Assembly: GCA_030762895.1 (NCBI GenBank)
Contig: CM061065.1
Coordinates: 63,472,200-63,536,199, forward strand
Length of the DNA: 64,000 nt
Reading direction: 5' to 3'
DNA from: Sophora flavescens
Lineage: Eukaryota > Streptophyta > Magnoliopsida > Fabales > Fabaceae
Both the position numbers and the translations under genes were made by a program. Positions 48,149 through 57,896 of this stretch are shown in pieces. The notes under the pieces are model-generated. The model was not told the DNA's origin, did not search any database, and worked only from the letters and a program-made list of their open reading frames with translations. Numbering within the stretch: position 1 is the first letter of the stretch; each line of letters opens with the position of its first letter.

Positions 48149-49386
48149 TGATGTGTGTGAAACATGCATATATTTTCATATTAGTTAGCATTTAGTTGTT
48201 GCATTTTCTAGCATAGTTTTTGATAACTTTTAGAATTTAGCATGCATTTTTGAATTTACCTTTAGTTTGGATGATTTCTGTTTGTTTTTGTTACACAAGT
48301 AGGTGGATTACAAGTTTTATAGGTTAGCCATGGAATTTACCACACCCACGGATGGTTCTGCTCTATTTCTTTCAGCAGCTGAATGTTCCACGGCCAGGCC
48401 ATGGAACCTGGCATGGCCATGGAACATATAGGAGCATCCCAGAAATCAGCTGAAAGATCCACGGCCAACCCATGGAACATTCCATGACCGTGGATCTTCG
48501 TATACCATTCTGCGCGAAATTTTAGTGGAGCTGGAATGATCCAAGGCCTCGCTGTGGAGCATTCCATGGCCATGGATCGCGTGCGTCAGAATTTAAATTG
48601 TCAAGTTATTGCTCCTTTATTGAGGGGGGAGTGGTTACAAATTGAAAGGGATTCTAAAAGGAGAGATGGGATCTTGAAAATGGTACAGAAGACATTACAG
48701 AACACCAGAAACATCAAGGATTAGGGGGATTTTTACAAAGGAGGTCTCTAGGATTTCTCTATTGTTTCAACTTTAAGAGTGTTTCTCCTCCTTCTTTTGT
48801 ATTTTCTTCTTTATTCTGAATGTTCTTTTGGATTCTTATGGCTGTCTCTCTATGAACATGTCTGAGTAATTACCTTATTCTAGGATTTGGTTTTAGCCCA
48901 TGATGTATTAACATGTTATCTTAATTTTCTCCTCTTTTCAATATGAAATACTTTTGATTCAGTTTTTAGCATGCCAACTGCTTGTGAATATGTTTGGCCA
49001 CATGTTTACATGATTTTGATTTTAGGGAAGCACTGAAGGTGAACCTTAGCATCTGAACTCTAAAAACTGAACCTGTGTTTTTAATCACGAAAGTAGATTA
49101 ATTCGCTTCAGGTGTCTTTCGATTTATCATGGTTCTTAAGGGGTCCAACCTAGATTCAATTACGGACTATTAATCATCTATGTGGTGAACCATAGTCCTA
49201 GAAATTCTTATAAATTGTTTTTCTACCATTTGTTAATTTAAAATTTTGCAATTCTTACTGTCACTCTGCTAAAATCGATTGTGTCTAGATAATCATAATT
49301 GTATGTAATTGGTACTCATCAACACAGTCCTAGTGGAACGATATTTTACTACTTGGAAGAATCATGCACTTGCGATTTACACAACA
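48149..49386 (+). repeat. element E 3' LTR
   Basis: TGATGTGTGTGAAACATGC to ACACAACA; 1238 bp. It lacks about 113 bp present in the 5' LTR (junction near 49161). It carries the palindrome array near 48330-48580. GTTGT and the resumed transposase follow. Confidence 0.88.
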
Positions 49387-51525
49387 GTTGTACATGGAGC
49401 GCAAATACATGATGTTATCTATGATGATTTCAGGCCCAAAACAACCAGGAAATGACTTAGATGTTTATCTCATTCCCTTGATTGAAGACTTGAAAAAGCT
49501 ACGAGCGGAAGGTGTTGATGTTGTTGATGGGTATTCTAATGAGACTTTCAAGATGCATGCCATGTTATTTCGCACCATCAATGACTTTCCAGCATACGGT
49601 AACTTGTCCGAGTATAGTATCAAGGGGTATAAAGCATGCCCTATATGTGAAGAGGGCACATGTTTCACTCAACTGAAGCATGGGAGGAAGACAGTTTACC
49701 TTGGGCATCGGAGATTTCTCAGCCGTGATCACCTGTACCGTAGACTGAAAAAAAAACTTTTAATGGAAGTCAGGACAATGAACCTGCTCTGTTGGACTTA
49801 AATGGAGAACAAGTTTATCAACGGGTGAAGGACGTTAATGTTATCATTGGAAAGACTCAAACGAAGCCTACTGAGAAAAACATATGGAAGAAGAGGTCTA
49901 TCTTGTTTGATCTTCCATATTATTGTATTGATGTGATGCATGTGGAGAAAAATGTTTGTGATAGTGTAATCGGGACGCTTCTGAACATTGAGGGCAATAC
50001 AAAGGATGATGTGATTGCTCGTCTAGATTTGGTTGCAATGGGTATAAGATCGCAGTTAGCTCCACAGTCAAAGGATGGTAAGCAGACATATTTGCCTCCA
50101 GCATGTCATACTTTGTCAAAAAAGGAGAGAAAGAGTTTTTGTGAGTGTCTATGGGGCATCAAAGTGTCACATGGTTACTATTCTAATGTCAAGAGGCTTG
50201 TCTCAATGAGCGACATAGTTGGCTTAAAGTCTCATGAATGCCACATCTTGATGCAACAACTACTACCCGTGGCTATTCGTGATTGTGCTCCTAAAAATGT
50301 TAGACATGCCATAACTAGGTTGTGCTTATTCTTCAATGCTATATGTAGAAAAGTCATTGATCTCGGGAAGTTGGATGAGTTGGAAAAAGAAGCTGCCATT
50401 ATCTTGTGCCAATTGGAGATGTATTTTCCTCCTTCATTTTTTGACATCATGGGTCACTTAATTGTTCATCTAGTGAGGGAGATTGGATTGTGTGGCCTTG
50501 TTTATTTAAGGTGGATGTACCTAGTTGAGAGATACATGAAGATCTTGAAAGGCTATGTGAAGAATCCACAACGTCCAGAAGCATCTATTATTCCAAGGTA
50601 CGTTGCAGAAGAAGCAATTGAGTTTTGTTCAGACTACCTTTCTGAAACGGAACCTATAGGGATTCCTAAGGCTCGTCATGATGGAAGATGTGAAGGTAAG
50701 GGTACACGAGGTGAAAATGTTATAGGCAAGGGTCGGGAGGAAGTTCTTCAAGCACATTTGTATATATTGAATAACACTGATGAAGTTCATCCTTACTTAG
50801 CTGAGCACAAAAGGAAAGTCAAGGAAGAAAACCCTCGAATGACTGAAAAGTGGTTGTTGAACAAGCATAAAAGGACTTTCCTACGATGGTTTAAAGATGA
50901 AATTCTGAAGGATGGTAGTACTGCTTCTGGTACATTAAAATGGCTAGCACGTGGGCCTAATTTTAATGTCATATGTTGGGGAAGTTATGGCATCAATAAG
51001 TTTTCATTTTATACAAAGTCCAGGGATGACAATAGTACCATTCAAAATAGTGGGGTTATGATCGTGGCTGAGTCCATGTACTTCTCCAGTTCAAAAGATA
51101 CAAATCCCATTATGGCACCCGTCTCTTACTTTGGTGTCATTGAAGAAATTTGGGAGGTCACTTACACTAAATTCACAATGGTAGTTTTTAAATGTAAGCG
51201 GGTTGACAGTAAAAGTAGTGTACAAACCGACGAATTAGGATTTACATTGGTAGACCTTAACAAGGTTGGTCATACGGAAGAGCCTTTCATCTTGGCTTCC
51301 CAAGCAAAACAAGTATTTTATATCAATGATCCTTCCAACAAAAGATGGTCAGTGGTTCTCCAAGGAAAAAGCATGCATAATGGTAGTGATGAAAATCAAG
51401 ATTCAACTCTTGATATACCCGAGACTCCTTCTTTCTCATCACATATGCCTAATTTCATTAAGGAAAATATGGTGGACGATGTACTTGCCACTCGTGATGA
51501 TCATAAAGAAAGGATATTGATCTAA
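49387..51525 (+). pseudogene. CACTA tnp2 transposase, C-terminal part
   Basis: Homology resumes right after the LTR with MERKYMMLSMMISGPKQPG and DLDVYLIPLIEDLKKL, typical of tnp2, then YKACPICE and the GHRRFL segment. A poly-A run near 49748-49756 shifts the frame; from there one frame runs to TAA 51523-51525. It holds YYCIDVMHVEKNVCDS, a DUF4218-like region (about 50230-50640; CHILMQQLLPVAIR, LEMYFPPSFFDIMGHL, YLRWMYLVERYMKILKGYV) and a DUF4216-like region (about 50980-51350; GSYGINKFSFYT, YFGVIEEIWEV). It is the same gene as 13164-14187. Confidence 0.92.
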
Positions 51526-52004
51526 ACTTGATTATAGTGTATGTTATGTATGTTTATTTCTATTTTGCATTATAGTGTAATTAATGTTAATTATTTGGTG
51601 TGTCTTCATTTAATTAATGTTGAATCTCTATTTGAACTTGTGCAGGCTTTGGCGGAACAGAGTTAATGGAGCGTAAATATAGACTTTGAGCACAATGCAT
51701 AGATTTATGTTTTAGGTACTTAGAACTTATATTATTACTTTGTGTATGTAATAATCATGACTTAGTTATCAGCTTGATCAATTTTGTTTGTATATATATG
51801 ATTTCTTGTTGTTTGATGTGTGCGTGTGTCTATATATATATATATAGATTCTGCCATGGATGGTTTGAATTTTGGATGATTTTTGTTAGCTTCATTGTGT
51901 GTATATTTAAATTTTAATTAGCAGGTGATTCTGGATGCTTATCTGTGTGTATATCTATGAAATGTTGCAGATGTAGTATAACTGAATCAATCCAATTTGT
52001 AAAA
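51526..52004 (+). other. CACTA 3' noncoding region
   Basis: About 480 bp of AT-rich DNA with a short TA repeat near 51830-51846. I see no second gene. Confidence 0.6.
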
Positions 52005-52326
52005 AAAAAACACCATTGTAACAGTGGTTCTCTATAAACCGTTGATAAAAGTTCACTTATAACAGCGGTTCTAAGGTCAACCGATGTTATAAGTCAACTT
52101 TTAACAGCGGTTTTATAGACAACCGCTGTTATAAGTCAACTTGCAGCATTACCTAATCAGAAATCTCACTACTTTTAAAGGCGGTTTATAAAAGAATCGA
52201 TGTTACTAGTTAACTTGTAATAGCGGTTGTAAAACCGACGTTAATGTCGGTTAAATTAACGCCGACTCAAAATCCGACGTTAAAAGTCACTTTTAACCGC
52301 TGTTAAAAGTGCTACCTGCACTAGTG
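52005..52326 (+). repeat. CACTA 3' subterminal repeats and terminus
   Basis: Copies of AACAGCGGTT / AACCGCTGTTATAAGTCAACTT about 30-60 bp apart, partly in inverted pairs, followed by the terminal CACTAGTG. They mirror 12207-12510. Confidence 0.85.
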
Positions 52327-52727
52327 GCCCTTCTTCTCTTTCTTCCTTTTGGGCCATCAAAACAATATTAAAATAAAGACTTGTGCCCATTTCATTAATT
52401 GTACCAGTAGAAAGACAGCCCACAGGAGAGAGAAAGTGGTCCCGCTTTTGTCCTTTTCTGATAAGGAGTTTGCATCCCTATGCTGCAGCATGATCAGAGC
52501 ATTTTCCAGCAGCTTGTCTAAACTTCAACAAAAACCTAACAAAACTCAAGAAACACATTAAGCATATTGCTAGACACTCAAAAACAGAAAATTAAACGAA
52601 ATTTATACAAAGACATATATTACACTAAACTAACTTAAAACACCTAAAACATCCACATAAAATACTTAAAGATTACAAAAACTCAAGCTAAGAAAGAATA
52701 GATAACTCTCATTTCTAAGAGTTATCA
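52327..52727. other. flank between CACTA D and copia K
   Basis: Starts with the GCC target copy. About 400 bp of AT-rich DNA with nothing recognisable. Confidence 0.5.
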
Positions 52728-53233
52728 GCTACTAACCTTGCTTTGTTTCTGACAACTTTGGCATCTTCATCAAGTTTTTTTCTGAACACCCACCATGTTC
52801 CAATAACTTATTTTCCTTTTACCTATGGAACTAGTGACCAAACATCATTCCTTTTAAATAGATTTAGCTCTTTTTGCATAAATAAGATCCATCTCTCATC
52901 TTCAAGAGCTTCTCCAATATTCTTGGGTTCTATTTCATATAGAAATGCCATATTATTTGAGTCTCTGAAGGTTGACTGGGTTCTTACTCCTTGATAAGGA
53001 TTGCCAATAACCAATTCTCTAGGATGATGAGTTTTGAACTTCCAGTCTCGTCTTGGTTCAGTGTCAGACACTTGTTGAGTAGGTGGTTCGGACGCTTGAG
53101 CAGATGTTTCTATATTCTCTGTCTTTAAGTTTTCCCCAATTTGATCATCTTGTTTTCCAATATCTAAACCATTAAGATCATCTTCAAGATTTGATAGTCT
53201 CTTATCAGTCTTTAAACTATCATTAAATTTCAC
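52728..53233 (-). pseudogene. copia K RT N-terminal fragment
   Basis: A Glu/Asp-rich connector, then PKNIGEALEDERWILFMQKELNLFKRNDVWSLVP, the usual segment just before RT. It continues after a shift into IGTWWVFRKKLDEDAKVVRNKARLVA and stops near 52728. The RT palm with YVDD is missing, so the element is truncated here. Confidence 0.85.
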
Positions 53234-54329
53234 ATGTATAGATTCTTCACTACTTCCATTCTAGAGTTATAAACTCTAAAGGTTTTAGAAGTGTCTGAGT
53301 AACCAAGGAATATAGCCTTATCTACTTTCGAGTCAAACTTTCCAAGTTGATCTCTAGTGTTTATAATAAAGCATTCACATCCAAAAGCATGAAAATAATA
53401 AATGTTGGGTTTTCTACCTTTCCACAATGTATAAGGAGTCAAATTCAAGAAAGGTCTTATCAATATTCTGTTATGCACATAACAAGTAGTGTTTACTACC
53501 TCGGCCTAGAAGTACTTTGGGAGTTTGCTTTCATTGAGCATTATTTGAGCCATCTCTTGTAGAGATCTGTTCTTCCTCTCTACTACTCCATTCTGTTGAG
53601 GAGTTATATGAGCAGAGAAGTTGTGAGAAATTCCATTCTCTTCACGGAATGTATTGAAGTTCTCATTTTCAAACTCTCCCCCGTGATCACTTATGATAGC
53701 TGAGATACAGAACCATTGCTCATTCTATACTTTCTTATAGAATATGGAAAACATCTTAAATGACTCATCCTTGTGGGTTAACAAGAGTACCCATGTATAT
53801 CTAGAATAGTCATCAACTAAGACAAAACCATATTTATTTTCTGCCTTACTAGCAACACGTAGTGGACTAAACAGATCCATGCAACAACTGTAATAGTCTA
53901 GAAGAAGATACAAGATTTTTGGGTTTAAATCTAGACTTAACTTGCTTTCCATATTGACAAGAATCGCATATGACATCCTTTTTGAAACTTATATCAGGTA
54001 AACCTTTCACAAGCCTAATTTTCTGAAGCCTGGTTATTTGTTTCATACTTGTATGTCTTAGCTTCTTACGCCATACCCATCTTTCATCTTCCCTTGACAC
54101 AAAATAGGTCACACTTTGATCAGATAGTTCAATGAGATCAATCTTATAAAGATTTTGTTGCCTGTTTGCTGAAAAGAGAATTTTGCCATTTGTGTCTTTG
54201 ACTATATATGCATTCTTAGTGAAGGAAATATTGTATCCATTATCACATAATTGACTTATGCTAAGCATATTATGTCTTAATCCTTCAACTAAAAGAACAT
54301 TAGAGATATATGGTAGAGGTGATCATCTC
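53230..54329 (-). pseudogene. copia K GAG-pre-integrase and integrase
   Basis: LSISQLCDNGYNISF and a zinc region (KKLRHTSMKQI ... CDSCQYGKQ) lead to an integrase core with VLVDDYSRYTWVLLL, DHGGEFENENF and TPQQNGVVERKNRSL (catalytic Glu kept). The C-terminal block has LWKGRKPNIYYFHAFGCECF and AIFLGYSDTSKTFRVYN. Frame breaks lie near 53870, 53725 and 53490. Confidence 0.87.
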
Positions 54330-55060
54330 CCACCAATTTTACCTATCCTGATAACCTTTCCTTTCTGGTTTCCACCGAAGGTGACATGTCCTCCTTCTTT
54401 AGGTTGGAGGTCTAGGAACATAGACCTTTCTCCTGTCATATGTCGTGAGCAGCCACTATCCAAGTACCATAATAGGTGTGCTTTTTGTCCTATTTAGGAT
54501 ATCTGCAACAGGAATAATCAAGGCTTTAGGTACCCATATTTTCTTGGGTGCTTTCTTGTTAGTTCTTGAAGTTTGTGATAACTTCTTTCTTGTGTGAATA
54601 CACTTAGACGTGATATGTCCAACTTTTCCACATATTTTACAACTATTATTGTTAGAATATGAATTGACCTTATCATAATATGATTTAGGCATTTGTCCTA
54701 AGATTTTGTTAGATACTTTATGATGCGTCTGGTCAATGAATCCTATGCTAGTTTTATCAAGCGAAGGTTTCTGACTTCCTAAAAGCTTAGTCAGATTATC
54801 TCTGCCATTGACAAAGTGAGAAAGATCAGAAGTGAGCTCTTCTACCTTTTGTTCAAGCTTGACAACTTCTTCAGATTGCAGCGTCTCAACTATGATCTCG
54901 GCATTAGGCTTTTTAGCCTTTAGCTTACAGTTTTCCTGAGACGGTCTATCACACTCTTGAGTCTTATGTTCATGCTTTTTTAAGAGTTTCACATATTGTC
55001 TCTTAAGTGACCCGAAAGCCTTAGTTAAACAGTTAGATTCTTCAATCAACACAACATAGG
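54330..55060 (-). pseudogene. copia K gag C-terminal region and protease
   Basis: A Lys/Glu-rich, probably coiled-coil stretch precedes FVNGRDNLTKLLGSQ, wording typical of Sirevirus-like gag. A zinc knuckle CKICGKVGHITSKC follows (near 54600-54645), then the protease YLDSGCSRHMTGERSMFL (near 54420-54475, active site DSG). One frame runs 55052-54456; the protease is slightly out of frame with it. Confidence 0.85.
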
Positions 55061-55926
55061 CATCTTGTGTAAGATGTGGAAACGGTTCTAAGTCAAGAGG
55101 GGGTGAATTGACCTTTTAAAAACTTTTCAAAAACCAAGATTTAACTTTCCTTTTTCAAATGGTGTAGCAAGAGAGTATTTTTCTTTGAAACTTAATCAAG
55201 AACAATTGCAATATCAATTCAAGAAAGAACTTTAAAGAAAGATATACAATTGCATAAGCTAAGAGAATGTGTGATACAACAATCATGCAATACAATATCA
55301 TAAGCATGGAACATAAATAACATGCTTAAGATAATAAAATTTACAAGAAAGTAAAGAGAGTAGGGATAGAGAAAGTGACACAAGTATTTTAATGGTTCTA
55401 CCACAACTTGAGTGGCCTACGTCCACTACCCAAGAATCCTCTTGGAGAAATTCACTATGACAAAAGTTTGTACAAGAGATACCACACTCCTTACAAAAGT
55501 CACTCTCCTCTTGTAGGATACCTCACCCACAAGAACCACACTCTCAAGAGATACCACACTCTTGAATCTGGTTGGATACCTCACCAACAACTCACAAAGG
55601 GATGCCTCACCCTTACTTTAATGGGTACCTCACCAACAAATATTTTTTCACCAATGGTCACTTTGATGGATACCACACCAACAAATATTTACACCACTCA
55701 AGATATAACTCACTCTTGAGTCACTATGAGATTCACAAACCCAATACAAAAATCAGAAATAGAATTGAGTAGAAAAGAAATTCCTTCGGACAAAACTTGT
55801 GTACTAAACCTTCAAAGTTTTTAAGATTACTTGTAACAAAGAATGAATAGATGGCTCTCAATTTTGGCATAATAACAGTATATTTTGGTATATGATTTCA
55901 TGTATAAAGCTCTTAAGCATATGCCC

Positions 55927-55934
55927 TTTATATA
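55927..55934 (-). promoter_or_regulatory. TATA box in copia L LTR
   Basis: TATATAAA followed by GGG on the minus strand. The nearest GTATTCGAATAC palindrome lies about 50 bp upstream in the sense direction. Confidence 0.6.
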
Positions 55935-55981
55935 GAATTCAATTGGAGTTGAAAAAGTTGAAGTTTGTTGGACTTTCAGGT

Positions 55982-56149
55982 GAGTATTCGAATACTCTCA
56001 CAGGGTATTCGAATACTCCCTATTAACAGAAGCCAACAACCTTAACAGAATATAGGGTATTCGAATACCAAGCGGGGGTATTCAAATACTCTGCTCAAAA
56101 TTTCCAATTATGCTTGAGTAATAGCATACATGAGTTGGTATTTGAATAC
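55982..56149 (-). repeat. GTATTCGAATAC palindrome cluster next to TATA
   Basis: Three perfect 12-bp palindromes (55984-55995, within a 16-bp palindrome 55982-55997; 56005-56016; 56057-56068) and two one-base variants (GTATTCAAATAC at 56078, GTATTTGAATAC at 56138). Confidence 0.9.
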
Positions 56150-56995
56150 TCTTGAAGGAATTTCACATACCTTAAAGTAGACCGATATACAACTATGTAT
56201 GTGATTACTACATACTTAAAAACAATTTTCATCATTTAGCATTTTATTGTAAATTGATTTCTATTTTAGGTTAAGCATTATTACCTTTTTAATTTGTTAA
56301 GCCATCTAATCAACCTTAATTACATAATGACATACATCAAAACCTACTAAAGCAAACATAGACATCTAGAAGGTTACATCATCATCAAAACACTTCATTT
56401 CTTCAATCTTGAAAATAGGTGGAGATTTTCTTCAAGGAAGCACATTTGAGATTAAATCTCATCATCATCTACAGTATCTCCCATTTTGATGATGACAACG
56501 CTTTTGATCTTTTGATGAAACTTTAATCTTGCGTTGCCTTTTTATCATAAGGTTTTGATTGAACTTGAACTTGTGAATAAAGAGTATCATGATTTTTTGC
56601 CGAACTCCCCTGAATATATGACACTCCTTCTGAGTAAAATAACGAAGTCCTGCAAAATAAACACAAAAGCACACATTTACTCCCCCTTTGGCATTATCAA
56701 AAGGCATATAATATTTGGAGAGAAAAGACACAATATTCACAAATAAAGATAATAGGGATGCCATACATGCTTAATCAAAATATCAGATAAGTTCAAAGCT
56801 AGCATACAAGCATCCATCACACATAAGTTCATCAGAGTTAGATGTAAACTAGCAAAGATGTACTTAGTACAGTAATCCAACCAGGAAAATAAAATCAGGG
56901 GTCATATAGTAATCATCACACAAGGTCCAGGATAAAATAAGAGACATATATGGGGCATATAGTCAATTTTTTACCTGCATGATTGAAATTTTAAG

Positions 56996-57385
56996 GCGCA
57001 TCTGGTGTAATGGTAGTACCCTCCCACGATACTGATCGGGGTTCGATTCCCTGGATGCGCATTGCCATTATTATCTAGAAGGTAATCATTGTGCGCATAA
57101 GTTAGCTGCTTATGGTACAAGGATTACAGGTTTTGTTTGGTGGGATTTAATCCGTGATTTTGGTAGGGAAGATTTTTTTAGAAATAGATTTGGTTTACAA
57201 TTCTATAGATTTCATTGATTCCTCACGGGTAAGGTTCATGTCCCCCCATGTTTCTTTGTATTGTTTTACTTATTTTAATCTTATTTAGGTGTACTGTAGA
57301 TGATTGTTAGGATTTGGGGTGCCAACCTAGTTGGGATGCCTTATTCTATAGTGATGCTCCTGTACGCCTTTCGCCTTAAAAAAAA
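56996..57385 (+). mobile_element. SINE-like element with tRNA-Gly(CCC)-like head
   Basis: Positions 56996-57061 resemble a tRNA-Gly: acceptor arms GCGCATC/GATGCGC, an anticodon loop CTCCCAC (anticodon CCC) and an exact B box GGTTCGATTCC. The D arm is about 5 bases short, so a working tRNA is unlikely. A tRNA-unrelated body of about 320 bp follows, ending with CCAACCTAGTTGGGATGCC and an A run (57378-57385). This is the layout of a tRNA-derived SINE. No clear target duplication was found. It sits between the two palindrome clusters. Confidence 0.55.
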
Positions 57386-57502
57386 GAGAGAAGAGGAACT
57401 GAGGAAATCAAATCTTATCATCATCACTATCCTCTTCATCATTAAACTGGAAATGCAACATCTAAACACTGAAATCTCAACATCAGGACCAGATTTTTGT
57501 TG

Positions 57503-57593
57503 GTATTCGAATACTACATGTGGTATTCGAATACTACCCAGAAAACAGAATTTTTGTTGAGTATTTGAATACTCTGTGGTGGTATTCGAATAC
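57503..57593 (-). repeat. second GTATTCGAATAC cluster in copia L LTR
   Basis: Perfect copies at 57503-57514, 57523-57534 and 57582-57593 and a variant GTATTTGAATAC at 57561-57572, within 265 bp of the LTR's sense-strand start. Confidence 0.9.
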
Positions 57594-57896
57594 TGCCTGG
57601 ACAGAGAGCAAAAAACACAGAGGTTTCACATATATTCATACATATTGCTCATCCAGAGATCAAACCACATAATTATAAGATTAAAGATCAATATATACAT
57701 GAGATGAACCAAATAAACATGTATCCAAACAATCATAGCATATAATTTCAATCAATGCATGTTTCATCTATGATCCCTAGTTCTCTTCTTATATAAAATA
57801 AGTTTTCTCTAGGTAAAGGTTTGGTAAAGATATCAGCTAATTATTTATTTGATTTAACAAAGTCTAGAACAATATCTCCTTTTTGAACATGATCTC

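Larger units (their letters stand above)
14188..49386 (+). mobile_element. Athila-like Ty3/gypsy gag-protease element E, with nested insertions
   Basis: Bounded by LTRs 14188-15538 and 48149-49386 and a target duplication GTTGT (14183-14187, 49387-49391). Across the gap the transposase homology of D resumes directly, which confirms the boundaries. E holds gag, a gag-protease linker (MPTYARFLKDILSNKRKL, common in Athila-like elements) and an aspartic protease; no RT, RNase H or integrase of its own was found. F, G and H are inserted in it. About 6.4 kb is E's own sequence. Deletions in gag and at the H junction show it is old. Confidence 0.88.
12207..52326 (+). mobile_element. CACTA (En/Spm-type) DNA transposon D
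   Basis: The ends are CACTAGTG at 12207 and its inverted copy CACTAGTG at 52319-52326, flanked by a 3-bp target duplication GCC (12204-12206, 52327-52329); both are hallmarks of CACTA transposons. Subterminal AACAGCGGTT-type repeats lie inside both ends. The only gene seen is a tnp2-type transposase, cut by element E at 14188-49386. Removing E leaves about 4.9 kb. I see no separate TNPA-like gene. D is the oldest element of this nest. Confidence 0.93.
52728..55067 (-). mobile_element. Sirevirus-like copia element K, truncated
   Basis: A minus-strand copia remnant from the gag C-terminal region to the first part of RT. It ends within RT near 52728 and is cut on the right by the LTR of L at 55068. 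Its own LTRs are not seen. Confidence 0.85.
55068..57766 (-). repeat. copia L 3' LTR
   Basis: Plus-strand TGTAAGATGTGG to GCATGTTTCA; 2699 bp, including a SINE-like insert. Its first 240 bp match 62426-62660. A purine-rich tract (plus ATCCCTAGTTCTCTTCTT) lies just to its right, as expected for a minus-strand element. Confidence 0.85.

Noticed and set aside
29085..49391. E and I share the target duplication GTTGT, suggesting one event or a common target rule
   Set aside because: The flanking contexts differ (transposase coding sequence versus a GTT-rich stretch of H); a shared 5-mer in T/G-rich DNA is likely chance.
56996..57061. A functional tRNA-Gly gene
   Set aside because: The D arm is about five bases short, and it is fused to a non-tRNA body with an A tail inside an LTR, which fits a SINE head better.
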